Shown here in pieces: positions 32,848 through 44,920 of a stretch of 64,000 bases of DNA (positions are counted from its first letter, which is position 1; each line of letters opens with the position of its first letter). Under the pieces are notes generated by a model. That model saw only the letters and a list, made by a program, of their open reading frames with translations, did no database searches and was not told the DNA's origin. The stretch is from Drosophila miranda (taxonomy: Eukaryota; Arthropoda; Insecta; Diptera; Drosophilidae). Position numbers and translations under genes: made by a program. The stretch covers positions 620,001 through 684,000 of the forward strand of contig NW_022881603.1 in NCBI RefSeq assembly GCF_003369915.1, written 5' to 3'.

Positions 32848-35585
32848 GCATGGCTGGATTTTTCGGGAAGTACAGTTGTTTTATGGGTCGGTTGTCCCTC
32901 ATGACGATGTTGTGTTCCGTTAGGCCCGTCGTCCCTCGGATGCCTGCGAGTGTTGCCAGTTCCTCGTCTAGGAATTTCCGTATTTTCGGTGCGATGTCGG
33001 GAGGCCATGGGTCGGAGATTCGTTCCGAATCGTCCTCGGGTGGGTCGTCGATTCCTGGGTCGCAAGTGTATTCGGGGTTCTCGGGGAGGATTGTTGTGTC
33101 GAATGCGCTTGGTGGTTCGACTTCGCGAGTGTATTCGCTTATGCTGGCGACGATGGCGGGTGCCTCGATCATGAGTAGGGGGCTCGTGTGTGTCCTGGGG
33201 GGTGCTTGCGCGACGTTGTACTCAGCGTGATGTACGAACATGCGGGTCTCGATGGCGATCGTAGCGTTTGACCGACGGCTAGTTTGGGCGGTGAGGTTCA
33301 CCGACATGGCTCCAGGCGTGGTGCTGGGCCGCATGTCGGCGCCGTACGAGGTGTTGCCCTCGGGTGTTCCATGATGTCGGGGACGATCGATGGTGCGTCG
33401 GCTCCAGGTGCGTCGGGGTTCCGATGGGTGCCTCGTGTGGCAGTGATCGCCTTTCCCGGTTCCTGCCTGAGAGGACCCGGGAGTAGCGGGTCGGTCGGTG
33501 TCGTAGGGGTCGTTTTCGCGTCGAGGGCGGTGTCGACGCGTTCGTGGGCCAGGGTGGCGGTCGGAGGTGGTACCTCGAGCGCCTGGCTGCTGCGTGGCGG
33601 CTGTCGTTGCTGGGGCCGGGTTGTCTTCTGGAGGGCCTGGGTTCCTTTCCCTTCGTTGGTGGAACCGCGTCGGTGCTCTCGGGAGACCGGCTCGCTTTCT
33701 TCGTGGCTTTGCTTAGTTTTTGGTTTCTCGGAGGGGGCCTGGGGCTAGTGTGCTTCGTGGGCGTCGTGGCCGTGGGTTCTGTGTTCCTTGTTCCTTGTGC
33801 TCTTGTCTCGTGTCGTGGCGGGGAATTCATCGGCGGCGGAGGTTTCGAGTTCGTGGGTCTGGGGGCGTGTACTTGGCTGGCGGTGATAATCGGCGTCTTT
33901 GGGATGCTCTACCATATTGGGTAGTACCAAGAGTGGAATCTGTATCTCTTGTTCGTCTAGTTTGACGCGCGCTAGCAAGATCTAAGTTATCTCGCGAGCC
34001 GAGCCGTCTGCTAGGTGTATCGGGACGCATGCGGCTCGCAGGTCGTTGTCGCGGCCGAGTTTGCGGGCGAGGTCGGCGTTGATGAAGCTTCGGGACGCCC
34101 CGGTGTCGACCGTCACTCTCGCCATTATCCGGCCGTCGTGTACTTGTAGCGGGTTTCTTAGTTGGTTGTCTGAGGAAGCGTCGTGCCCGGCTGTTCCCGT
34201 GTCAGCTGGGGACGCGAGTCGTTTCCCGACGAGTCCCGGCGACAACAGCCCACGGTGCGCGTTCCGCGCCTGCCGCATTCCCAACAGAAGAGGATCGATG
34301 GGTTGGTGCAGTCGCGAGAAACATGTCCAGCTTCTCCGCAGCGTCGACAGGCTGCGTGTGGGTTGTCGATGGGGGTTGTTGGGTCAAACTCCTTTAAGGA
34401 ACAAGTATTCAAATGACCCTCGTAAAATAGAGAGCCTACGCTCACTTTTTATACCCGATACTAAAAATGAGTATTGGGGTATATTAGATTTGTGGTAAAA
34501 GTGGATGTGTGTAACGTCCAGAAGGAATCGTTTCCGACCCCATAAAGTATATATATTCTTGATCAGCATCAATAGCCGAGTCGATTGAGCCATGTCTGTC
34601 TGTCCGTCTGTCCGTCTGTCCGTCTGTCCGTCCGTCCGTCTGTCCGTCTGTCCGTCCCTATTAGCGCCTAGTGCTCAAAGACTATAACAGCTAGAGCAAC
34701 GATGCCCCGCCCACTTCCGCCCCCACAAAAGACAAAAATCTGTGGCATCCACAATTTTAAAGATATGAGAAAACCAAAAACGTAGAATTGTAGAGAATGA
34801 CCATATCTTTAAGACTGCGGAATTTGAATTGGATCGTATTATTATTATAGCCAGCATCAAGAAAACAATTTCATTTTTTCTCTCCCTGTCTCTCTCTAAC
34901 ACACACGTAGCATAGGCGGCTTTGCTTAGAGTAAAACATTAGCGCCTAGATCTCAGAGACTATAAAAGCTAGAGCAACCAAATTTGGTATCCACACTCCT
35001 TATATATCGGACCGAGACAAGTTTTTTTTCAAAATTTCGCCACACCCCTTCCGCCCCACAAAGGACGAAAATCTGTTGCATCCACAATATTGAGGATACG
35101 AGAAAACTAAAAACGCGGAATCATAGATATTGATCATATCTATCAGATTGCTGAATCTGGATCAGATCAGATTATTTTTATAGCCAAAAGGAAGAAATCA
35201 ATTTGCACTGGCTACGCAGCCCCCGACGTCACGCTCAGACTGATTTTCTGTCTCTCTCGCACGCACTCGTTGTCGTGTCGTTCAACATTAGCGGCGTCTG
35301 CCGGAGGAGAGCCATACTGACTTAGTATCGGGTATAACTGTAGAGTTGCGGTGTCCGCTGCAACTCACAACGTTCCCCCTCGTTGTATTTACTCTCACCA
35401 TAATTGTACAAAATTCACCACTGCTTTCTCTCTCTTATGCCCAGTACTCAAGCACTAAGATTTGTAATAAATAGTTATTTCCTAATATTCAACTGGATCG
35501 ATCGACTTTTCTCTTTCTTGTATAGACTTTGATTCGTTTGCAGAAAAAACGAGGGGGAACGTTGTGAGTTGCTGCGGACACCGCA
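32848..35585. repeat. Tandem duplication, second unit (2,738 bp)
   Basis: Near-identical repeat of 30084-32847 with a few small deletions (for example near 33635 and 34701). At its right end it continues without a break into the full inverted Helentron i, so this unit is the original and 30084-32847 is the duplicate, or the product of the same unequal exchange. It contains a second gypsy-B segment (32848-34371), a second BEL-A LTR part and Helentron h. Confidence 0.9.
34450..35384 (+). mobile_element. Helentron copy h (duplicate of g)
   Basis: Same insertion site and same variant first repeat (ctaaaaatgag) as copy g, about 0.94 kb. It is a duplicate by the tandem event and not an independent insertion. 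Confidence 0.9.
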
Positions 35586-36663
35586 ACTCTACGGTTATAC
35601 CCGATACTAAGTCAGTATGGCTCTCCTCCGGCAGACGCCGCTAATATTAAACGACACGACAAAGAGTGTGTGCGAGAGAGACAGAAAATCAGTCTGAGCG
35701 TGACGTCGGGCGCTGCGTAGCCACTGCAAATTGATTTGTTCCTATTGGCTATAAAAATGATCTGATCTGATCCAGATTCAGCAATCTGATAGATATGGTC
35801 ATTATCTATGATTCTGTGTTTTTAGTTTTCTCAAATGTGCAATATTGTGGATGCAACAGATTTTCGTTCTTTGTGTGGGCAGAAGGGGGTGGGGCGAAAT
35901 TTTGAGATACACGTTTTATAGTAAGATCTAACAGGAGTGCGGATACCAAATTTGGTTACTCTAGCCTTAATAGTCTCTGAGATTTTTGAATATCCCCAGA
36001 TTTTCGTCCTTTGCGGGGGCGGAAGGGGGTGTGGCGAAATTTTGAAACAAACTCGTCTCGGTCCGATATATTAGGAGTGTGGATACCAAATTTGGTTGCT
36101 CTAGCTTTTATAGTCTCTGAGATCGAGGCGCTAATGTTTTACCCTAAGCAAAGCCGCCTTTGCTACCTGTGTGTTAGAGAGAGACAGGGCGAGAAAAAAT
36201 GGAATTTGTTTCTTGATGCTGGCTATAATAATAATACTATCCAATTCAGATTCCGCAGTCTTAAAGATATGGTCATTCTCTACAATTCTACGTTTTTGGT
36301 TTTCTCATATCTTAAAAATTGTGGATGCCACAGATTTTCGTCCTTTGTGGGGGCGGAAGTGGGCGGGGCCAAGTTTTGAAATATTTTTGTAGCAGTGACA
36401 TATCACAAAAGTCTGGATCCAAAACATCGTTGCTCTAGCTCTTATAGTCTTTGAGCACTAGGCGCTGAAGGGGACGGACAGACGGACAGACGGACGGACG
36501 GACAGACGGACAGACAGACATGGCTCAATCGACTCGGCTTTTGATGCTGATCAAGAATATATATACTTTATGGGTCGGAAACGATTCCTTTTGGACGTTA
36601 CACACATCCACTTTTACCACAAATCTAATATACCCCAATACTCATTTTGAGTATCGGGTATAA
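35549..36663 (-). mobile_element. Helentron copy i, full length, inverted, in the BEL-A 5' LTR
   Basis: About 1.1 kb from cgagggggaacgttg to gagtatcgggtata. The LTR is split between gcagaaaaa and actaacacac, which are contiguous at 42150-42168. It carries both GA boxes and a long GACA/GACG tract near 36474-36520. Confidence 0.9.
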
Positions 36664-36724
36664 CTAACACACCCCCATCCGTGAATTAACATTAATGCGG
36701 AAAACGCTCCGTGTACAAACATTT

Positions 36725-37197
36725 TGGCGCCCAACGTGGGGAATGTGTGTTATGTTAATTCTTCTGTGAACAATTAAACTAATCGCAATCTACAAAGGCA
36801 ACAATTACAAAATTCGCTCGTCTCGCAGCTGCAATCGAAAGTTCCGAAAACCGTATCAGAATTGTTCGTCTAGATCGCGGGATCGTTGTCCTCGCCTTGC
36901 TCTCGCCGTTCTCGCTTAATTTTATCATTCGCTTGTCTCCCACAACGCATTCAACGGCGCTTGCATTCTCGGTTCGTTCGCTTTGCAGCTACCTGCTTGG
37001 GTCCATCGATCAACGCATTCTTTCTATTGGAATTCCACCGCTTCACTTTCGTTTTGTTTTCGTTGCCGCTGCTGGAACTTTTGCTTTTGCTTTCACCGTT
37101 GGATTTGTGCTCTAGCTACTGCTGCTTGCTGCGTTTTTGTTGTTGTTATTTTTGGAAGCTCCAGTTCTGTGTCAGCGTAATTACACTACACAACAAA
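36725..37197 (+). other. BEL-A leader with primer-binding site
   Basis: tggcgcccaacgtgggg at 36725-36741 matches the complement of the tRNA-Lys(CUU) 3' end in 17 bases. The rest is a pyrimidine-rich leader without a convincing gene. Confidence 0.8.
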
Positions 37198-38350
37198 ATG
37201 ACGACGCTCGAAGACTTAAAACGCCAACGGAGCAATATAAAACGAAATATAACTCGGATCAAATCTGTGGTAGATGCTAAATCGGAAACCCCGATATGCA
37301 ATGATGAGCTTCGCTATCGGTTGAACATCTTAGAAACGTATTTCAAGAATGTTTTAAATGTCCAAGCTAATATTGAAGACCTTAGTCCGAATGATGAAGG
37401 ACGGGCAGAGTTGGAGGATAGCAATCAGGATAGCATAGGATCAGGATCAGGAGAGCATAGCAATCAAGCTAGCCATAAAGGAAAAAATGGGAGGAGATCT
37501 GAACGCCAGCATTGTTGCGCCGGACTACCACCCACGGCCAGTGAAGTCATCGTTACCAAGGTTGTCGCTACCCACTTTCGACGGAACATATGCAAACTAT
37601 AAGAATTTCATTCACTCGTTCGAGCAAATTGTTGTGCGTGAGTCTGGATTGTCTAATATAGAAAAGTTTAATAATTTGCTGACCTGCCTCACGGGGCCGG
37701 CATTAGATACAATTCAGGCATTCCAGGTTACAAGCGAAAACTATCCGAAGGCCCTAGCAAAACTCAAAAGCCGTTTTGATAATCCTACTCTTATATTTTT
37801 AGAAGGTATTGAGGCCTTGTTTGCACTACAACCTGTGGAAAGGTCAAACAGTCAGCAGCTTCACAGCCTAGTGGATAAGGCATCCGCTATATTAAGCTCG
37901 CTGCAGTCCATCGGCAAACCTGAGAACATTGTTAACGCTATGGTTATATATATTATAATGGAAAAGTGTGATCAGCAAACTCGGAACAAGTGGAAGGAAT
38001 CGCAGGACTACAAAACTCTGCCAACCTGGCTAGCATGCACACAGCTTTTGGAACGCCACTGTCAGTTTCTCCATTCGTCTGGAAACTCGGCTGCTACTTC
38101 GTCACAACGAAAGGCTGAATCCAATAAGTCAACTTGTCATTCTAATCACCAAATAAACTCGTCGTTTGCTATCACTAATCCGTCTTGTACACTTTGTTCT
38201 AGTTCTGGCCATAAGATCTCTAATTGCGCTCAGTTCAAGGCTATGAACAGCAACCAACGGTACGACAATGCAAAATGCCTCGGTCTCTGCATCAATTGTC
38301 TTGGAAATGGTCATAGAGTGTTCATCGACTCATCGTTGCCGATCCTGTAA
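37198..38350 (+). pseudogene. BEL-A gag
   Basis: The likely start is MTTLEDLKRQRSNIKRNITR at 37198. The frame shifts near 37490-37600, and the capsid-like region follows in the frame beginning 37487 (LPTFDGTYANYKNFIHSF, typical of the BEL/Pao Gag domain). The first zinc knuckle reads CTLCSSSGHKISNC and the second begins CINCLGNGH. The frame then breaks near 38330. This is the element's own capsid protein; the copy has two frame breaks. Confidence 0.87.
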
Positions 38351-40683
38351 TCGGAATCATCATTCATCTTTGCATCACTCTCAGCCGCAACAGCCACCCC
38401 AATCATCAGCAGGACAATCTTCAACTACTGAACCGGTACTCCAACCAGCGCAACCCTCCTGGCAAACGGCTTATCAAGCTGCTTCACACTCTCATATGGA
38501 GATCGCAGCATATGATCAAATTTTGTTGGCAACAGCTATGGTTTTGGTAAAGGATGCCACAGGTGAATACAAACTCGGTAGAGCGTTGCTTGATTCATGT
38601 TCTCAGGTTAATTTTGTAACCGAAACCTTTGCACAAAAGCTTCGCCTTCGTCGTGAAAAACACCACATTGGAATTCGCAGTATAGGAGACTCCCTTACTA
38701 GTTTGAAGGCTCGTACGACTACCGCTATTAAGTCACGTAATTCCGGCTATCAGCTCACTCTCCAGTTTGGAATCACATCCCATATTGCCTACCAGCCAGA
38801 TAGTGAGATCGACATATCGAATTGGAACCTACCAGCTAACACTCCATTGGCTGACTAAACGTATTGATTTGTTGCTGGGGACCGAAGCCTTCTATGGAGC
38901 TCTAGCTGTTGGCCAGATTCGCATTGGTCCAAATCTTCCCACTTTGCAGAAGACTCTTTTTGGTTGGGTTGTTGCTGGGGGGGACCAGCGGCAATATAAC
39001 AGACAGCCATCATTGTGCTTGGGGACTGTAGAAGAGTCGATCGACAAGAATTTGCAGCAATTATGGAAACTGGACTCATTTGTCGATCCAAGCGATAGAA
39101 TGCTCCCAAATCATCGTCGCTGTGAGGACCATTTCAGGGACACAACACATCAGGATGCCAGTGGGCGGATTGTCGTTCGCTTGCCATTTCAAGAAGATCC
39201 AAGTTGTCTTGGAAGTTCCTTCGATACAGCTCGAACTCGATTTTTTGCCATTGAGAGACGTCTCGCTCGTCTACCGGAAATTCGCTCGCAGTATATCTCG
39301 TTCATGCAGGAATATGAAGGTCTCGGCCATATGTCCCTCGTACTGAATCCTTACTTGGAAGAACCGCATTATTATATACCCCACCATTTCGCTCTGAAAC
39401 CAAGCAGTACCTCGACGAAGCTCAGAGTTGTCTTTGACGCCTCTTGCCGTACAACATCTCAAAGGTCACTTAACGATATACTTTTAGTCTGCCCTACCAT
39501 TCAGGATGAGTTGTACTTGCAATTGCTGCGGTTCCGCATGCATAGGTTCGGCATCACAGCCGACGTCACAAAAATGTGCAGGCAGGTACTTGTGAGTGAG
39601 AAGGATAGAAAATTCCAGTACATTTTGTGGCGAGCATCTCCAAATACGGATCTTCAAACCTACCAACTCAATACAGTGACATATGGGACTGCGTCTGCCC
39701 CATTTCTCGCAACTCGTAGTTTGCATTACTTGGCTGAGGATTGTAAGGATGCATGGCCATTAGGGGCTGCTGCTGTTAAAACTGCATTTTATGTTGATGA
39801 CCTTTTGTGTGGGGCTGATGATATAGATACACTCTTCAAACTAAAAACTGAAATCACATCAACTCTCGCTCGTGGTCAGTTTCCATTATGCAAGTGGCAT
39901 TCAAATCATCCAGGCGTGATGGAAGACGAATCTACCAAGGAATTAAACATTTCAGAAAACTCAGTCAGCAGCACACTCGGCGTAACTTGGCATCAACGAA
40001 GTGATGCATTTAGTTTCACATTTAATCCAAAGGAAGTCTATCCCACTACCACAAAACGAACAATTTTGTCTACTGCGTCGTCGCTATTCGATCCAATCGG
40101 TCTGCTATCACCGTTAGTCATTGTCTCTAAGATCATTCTTCAGGAGTTGTGGCTTTTGAAACTCGACTGGGACGAGTCTGTCCCCCAGAATTTAAGCCAC
40201 GCATGGAGCAAGTGTTTGGAATCGCTGAATTCACTGTCGTCACTAGCGGTACCTCGTTTTTGTTTGCAGCCTGATACTAGGAGCATTCAAATACATGGAT
40301 TTTGCGAAGCATCGATTCGGGCATACGGCTGCTGTATTTATGTGCGCACGGAGAATTCGCTTGGACAGGTCACAGTGAAATTGTTCACTTCTAAGTCTAG
40401 AGTAGCACCAGTGAAGAAACAGTCTCTTCCGAAGCTTGAACTATGCGGCGCACATCTACTTTCTCAGTTGTATAACAAAGTCAAGGCCATATTCAGTAAA
40501 CACACTATCATATCTTATTTTTGGAGCGACTCACAGCTCGTATTGCATTGGCTGCAACAACACTCAGTCACCTTATCGACCTTTGTTGGAAATCGAGTGT
40601 CCGATATTCAGGATTTAACGTCTGATGGAAAATGCCAACACATCAAAACCCTGCTGATATTCTGTCGCGAGGCTGTAACGTGA
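38351..40683 (+). pseudogene. BEL-A protease and reverse transcriptase/RNase H
   Basis: The frame 38268-38858 carries the protease, where the usual ALLDSGSQ active site reads ALLDSCSQ, and ends in a TGA after PLAD near 38855. From about 38860 the frame 38767-40683 gives RT with FDASCRTTS and the YVDDLLCGADD catalytic box, then RNase H (FWSDSQLVLHW). There are at least two breaks. The Gly-to-Cys change beside the catalytic Asp would on its own harm the protease. Confidence 0.88.
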
Positions 40684-41920
40684 ACGAGTTGATTAAGTCT
40701 CCATGGTTTTCGGGTCCTACGTTTCTAGTCGAAGATTCACTAAACTGGCCCGCCACTGGTGGAAAACTTGATATTGACATGGACGTGGTTAACTCGAAGA
40801 ATCGGAAAAGTTTGTTTGCTGCCGTACACGAGACAAATAATATCCTCAACATCGTCGATAATATCAGCTCGTACACTCACAGTCTGCGTCTCATTGCTTG
40901 GATGATTAGGTTCATAAGGAGATGTCGGAAGCAATCGACGTTTACCACAACCTCACCGACGCCAGATGAACTTCGTTTTGCTTCACATTGCCTTATTTGG
41001 AACATTCAACAAACTCATTTTGTAGAGGACATCCGTTTACTTCAGAAGCAAAAACCATTAAAAAGCAGCTTAAAGTTTCTTACTCCCTTTTTAGAAGTCG
41101 TGAACGGATTCGAACTTATCAAGGTTGGTGGACGTTTGGAATACTCAGACCTACAAGACGGTCAAAAACATCCGTTGCTGCTGCCTAGTCAGTCCAAATT
41201 GGTATGGAACTATATTCGCCATTTGCATCTTCGGAACTACCAGCTGGACCTAAAGCCCTAGTCGCTCTCATTCGTTTGGAGTATTGGATCGTTAACGCCA
41301 GAGACTTGGCACGAAGAATTGTTCGCTCCTGTGTACACTGCGTTCGCTACAGACCGAAGCTGCTACAACAACTCATGGGCTCATTACCGCCTACGCGACT
41401 CGCTCCGGCTCGAACCTTTGAACGCTGTGGAGTTGACTTTTGTGGACCCATCAACACATATCTACGCATTCGAGGAAAAAGACCTACAAAAGCATAAATA
41501 GCCGTGTTCGTTTGCCTTCTCACCAAGGCCGTTCACATCGAAGTAGTCTCTGATTTGTCAACAAAGGCGTTCTTAAACGCATTGAAACGGATGGGAGGTT
41601 GTCGCAAGCTGACTACAGACATCTTCTGCGATAATGCCACTAACTTTGTAGGGGCATCGAATCAACTGCAGGAACTAGCACTCTCACGGCTGGTCATCTC
41701 TTGGTTGGCGAATCATTGCGATCACTACCTGAAAGGTCCCTCGAGAATATCAACCTGTCAAGTATGGACCGCTACGATGCGATTACGGCCGTCAAGCAAC
41801 GGTTTTGGAAGCAATGGTCTGCTGACTATGTCAACGAATTGCGATCGCGCACGAAGTGGACAGCACCCTCAACGAACCTCTTCCGGTGGTTTGAAAGCAG
41901 TCATTTCAGCGGGGCCGGGA
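40632..41920 (+). pseudogene. BEL-A integrase, internally deleted
   Basis: Four short frames in succession carry NPADILSRGC, the HHCC-like CVHCVRYRP, CGVDFCGPINTY, AVHIEVVSDLS and CDNATNFVGA. The frame then passes straight to a C-terminal QRFWKQWSADYVNELRSRTKW. The stretch with the catalytic Glu (PHMGGLWEAGVK in BEL-D, around 60650) is missing, so several hundred bases have been deleted near 41690. No integration activity is possible. Confidence 0.88.
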
Positions 41921-42216
41921 TGTTCGGTCAAACTCCTTTAAGGAACAAGTATTCAAATGACCCTCGTAAAATAGAGGCCTACGCTCACTTTTTGTATTTA
42001 CTCTCACCATAATTGTACAAAATTCACCACTGCATTTTCTCTCTTATGCCCAGTACTCAAGCACTAAGATTTGTAATAAATAGTTATTCCCTAATACTCA
42101 ACTGGATCGATCGACTTTTCTCTTTTTTGTATAGACTTTGATTCGTTTGCAGAAAAAACTAACACACCCCCATCCGTGAATTAACATTAATGCGGAAAAC
42201 GCTCCGTGTACAAACA
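41921..42216 (+). repeat. BEL-A 3' LTR
   Basis: 296 bp, TG...CA ends, tgttcggtca to tgtacaaaca, uninterrupted. It serves as the reference for the broken 5' LTR. Target duplication ggggt follows at 42217. Confidence 0.93.
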
Positions 42217-42221
42217 GGGGT

Positions 42222-43600
42222 GGTGATCATTCTATGTGCCGTTTCCTGTGCTGGAGCGCCGGCCTGGTGCGGCTTCCTTGCTGGTTCCGAGGTGTTCCAG
42301 TGAGGCTTTCGGAATTGGGCCCGATTTGTCCCGCTTTCGTTTTGTTGTGCCGTTTGCCGCGTGTACCTGGGTGGTTGTCGAGGGGGGATGAGGGTCGCTG
42401 CTACGTTTCGTTCCTGGATACTCTTGACCTCTGTGGCCAACATTGTTAATTGCGTCAGACTTCTCAGTTCGTGCCTTCGCACGTACAGCTGGTACGCCGG
42501 GAGGGTGTTGTCACAGATCCGGCTAAGTTCCTTGGCTTCGTCGTACCCGGCGTAGTGCATGAGCAACCGGAGCTCGATGACGAAGTCCTTGAACGGTTCG
42601 CCCACCGCTTGTTTGCGGTACCTGATCTGGTCTTCCAATTGCTCGAAGTACCGGGGAGGCAGGAAAAAGGCTAGGAATTCCTGGCGGAAATCGGCCCAAG
42701 AGGCGCTCTGGAGTCGGCTGGTGCGGGACCAACGGTTGGCTCGGTCGGTGAGGAGCTCTGCCATGGCTCGCGGCACGTAGTTCATGTCTACCCCGTACGA
42801 GAGGGCACGCTCTTCCAGCAGTTCGACGAACGACCGTGGGTCCTCCTGCCCGTCGAACTGGATTCCCCACTTTCGGATCCGTTCCGCCATCAGTGCGGCG
42901 TGACTGTAGTAATGACCGTCCGTGGGGCCATTTTCTCTTGCTGTCGGCAAGATCCTTCTCATGGCTCCGGGGGCGGGGCTTCGGTAGATCTTCGACGGTT
43001 ATCGATGTCGGTGAGGTGCTGGCTTTGCCCTCCATGACTCCTGGAACTTGTAGGCTGAGTTTGGGGTCCGTCTTTCGCTTCTCTGTTAGTGCTGAGATGT
43101 CGGGCTGGGGCGATCTGGCTCGTCCTGGCGATCTGGCGTACTGCCGCTCGAGCTCTGCCAACCTGACCCAGGCATCGTGTTCGAGGGGCCCGGCGACTAG
43201 TTCGGCGAAATTCCTCCGCAAATCTTCCACCCTCGCGGCTAAATCCGAATTCCTCCGCGAAGGACTCCAGCTTCTCTCGGCGGCGTTTGTGTATCCAGCC
43301 GGTACTCACCCCTGGGTTGGCGACGAATTCTCCAGGGTAATACCCACTGGGCTGTTCCTCTGTATGGGATTCCATCGCTTCGATTGTTACTCGAGTTGGC
43401 TGTTTCGCTGGGCTTGCGCTTTTCCTTCACTAGGGCACTGTGCCGAGCTTCGCGGCTGACGCTTCGACGCTTCTTCTCGGGGTGACGGCACTGTTCCCGT
43501 TTCTCTGTCACTGTGTCGCGCTTTCGTCTGCTCGTTGCGCAACTCTTGCCGATGGTATTGTGCGAGGTCGGGGTTTTCTTCGGGTCGTTTTCTTGTGTTC
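42222..43600 (-). pseudogene. gypsy-B gag
   Basis: Minus-strand frames 42959-43375 (FVANPGVSTGWIHKRRREKL), 42523-43230 (VRLAELERQYARSPGRARSP) and 42222-42962 (GQEDPRSFVELLEERALSYG, then SWADFRQEFLAFFLPPRYFE) make up one Gag with two frame breaks. The last block is the classical retrotransposon Gag domain. BEL-A interrupts it before the zinc knuckle. Confidence 0.85.
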
Positions 43601-43654
43601 TTCTCTAGTGGCCGTGGGGTTTTATTCCACAAACTCTCGCTGACGTTCCCTTGG

Positions 43655-43672
43655 GTCCCTGCTCGGGCGCCA
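43655..43672 (-). other. gypsy-B primer-binding site
   Basis: On the minus strand it reads TGGCGCCCGAGCAGGGAC. It differs at one position from the complement of the 3' end of tRNA-Lys(UUU). Confidence 0.8.
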
Positions 43673-43674
43673 CT

Positions 43675-44408
43675 TGTGATGGTCCTATTTCAGGCTGAGG
43701 TAAGCTCAGTCCCGTCCAGGGGTCAATCCACAAGAAATTTGTAGAAATGGGATGGAACCTTAAGGGCGGCGTCAGGGGGCGGCCTAGAATCGGGGCTAGA
43801 ATGGGCGTCGCTCGTCGTGTATACGAAACGGCTGCGTAGACTCAGGGTGGGATGGCGTCGGTGCCACGACTAATTGGGGTGAACTTACGCAATCGGGAGT
43901 TTTTACTTTGATAATTCGACACTTTATTGTAATTCTTAGCGATTTAAGTGAACTTATTTTAATTGGTCGCCGATGTCTTCTTGTGAGTTCTGGGTACCGC
44001 GTCTGTACTCCGGACCGGGTCTCTGCGTAAGTTTCTGGTACACCGTCTGTACTCTGAGCCGGGTTTCTGCGTAAGTTGCTCTTTGGTTCTTGTCGCCGTC
44101 TTTTTATAGGCACGTATTGCTGGGTGTGCGGGTTTGACAAATGCACTTCCGCGTCGGGGTGCACTTTGCCGTTCTTGGTGATCGTCGCTCATCTCCGTCG
44201 ATGAACCCGGAAGACCGCACTTGGCCGATGGCTTGGCCTGGAGTGGGGAAAGTTCGCGTGACCTGATGTCTTTGGTCGTCGTTATGGAGTTGGCGCGTTT
44301 TGATCGGTGGTTGCTTGCGGAGGGGGCGTTGGTTGCGGGGTGTGGTGCGATTATCTCTCATTATCAGTCGGGGGACGGATTGTATCGAAACCTTTTAGGT
44401 TCGTTACA
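43675..44408 (-). repeat. gypsy-B 5' LTR
   Basis: It begins tgtgatggtcc two bases outside the primer-binding site and most likely ends gttcgttaca at 44408, giving TG...CA ends and 734 bp. The outer border is an inference, because no second LTR survives for comparison. No gene is seen inside. Confidence 0.7.
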
Positions 44409-44469
44409 ATGGTTAGCATCTCGATGTTCATAAAATGACTCTCCCATCGACTCTTTTTTGACTAAAGGA

Positions 44470-44920
44470 AGCTGGGAAAGTCGGTGCCGGCCCAGCAAAT
44501 GCTGCTGTGCGGCTGGCCCCAGGACACCTCCAGGTTCCTGGGCGAGTTGCAAAAGCTGCCCAGGCTGCGAGTCCTGACCATCGAGTACAGTGGGTTCACG
44601 GAGTTCGCCTTCGAATTTCCCGAAATGTCCTATCTGCAGAGCATCAACATCTCGTGGACGAATCTCTACTACATTTCGACACGCACCTTCAAGCGAGTGC
44701 ACAATCTGAAGGTCCTGGATCTGCGCTGGAACCAGCTTATCCAGCTGGACGGCACCCTGCTGCTCCCCCGCTTCTTTGAGCAGCTCTACCTGGTTGGGAA
44801 TCCCTGGAACTGCACTCAAAATTTCAAGTGGATGCTACTGCAGCCGGAGAAGGGGCGTCTCGTGGTGGACCGAGATAAGCTCCTCTGCACCGATCGCAAG
44901 TACAAGGAGCGCCAGATGCT
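44470..44920 (+). pseudogene. Leucine-rich-repeat protein gene fragment (host)
   Basis: The exon seems to start after a tttttgactaaag acceptor near 44469. It encodes three to four leucine-rich repeats (LPRLRVLTIEYSGF, MSYLQSINISWTNL, VHNLKVLDLRWNQL) and a cysteine-flanked C-terminal cap beginning NPWNCTQNFKWMLL with a second cysteine at LLCTDRK. Such proteins are usually secreted or membrane receptors. The signal peptide and N-terminal part are missing (gypsy-B LTR on the left), and the right end stops abruptly at the vib junction. I do not recognise the gene. Codon use is GC-rich and unlike the transposons, so it is host-derived. Confidence 0.75.

Larger units (their letters stand above)
31617..42216 (+). 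mobile_element. BEL/Pao element 'BEL-A', with nested Helentrons and tandem duplication in its 5' LTR
   Basis: The 3' LTR (41921-42216) is 296 bp, tgttcggtca to tacaaaca. The 5' LTR starts at 31617 and ends at 36721 after interruption by Helentrons and the tandem duplication. A 5-bp target duplication ggggt is exact at 31612-31616 and 42217-42221, in the gag gene of gypsy-B. The primer-binding site at 36725 fits tRNA-Lys(CUU). The coding region 37198-41900 holds gag, protease, RT, RNase H and a deleted integrase. Confidence 0.93.
24610..44408 (-). mobile_element. Ty3/gypsy element 'gypsy-B', 3'-truncated, heavily nested
   Basis: Reading right to left: 5' LTR (43675-44408), primer-binding site (43655-43672), gag (42222-43600), gag knuckle and protease (31222-31611), protease tail and RT start (29849-31210), RT, RNase H and integrase (24610-26936). 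It is interrupted by BEL-A (31617-42216), by three Helentrons (26937-29848) and by a tandem duplication. The 3' LTR is absent because the left side ends at Helentron c. All domains are gypsy-like; the family name is not clear to me. Confidence 0.88.
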
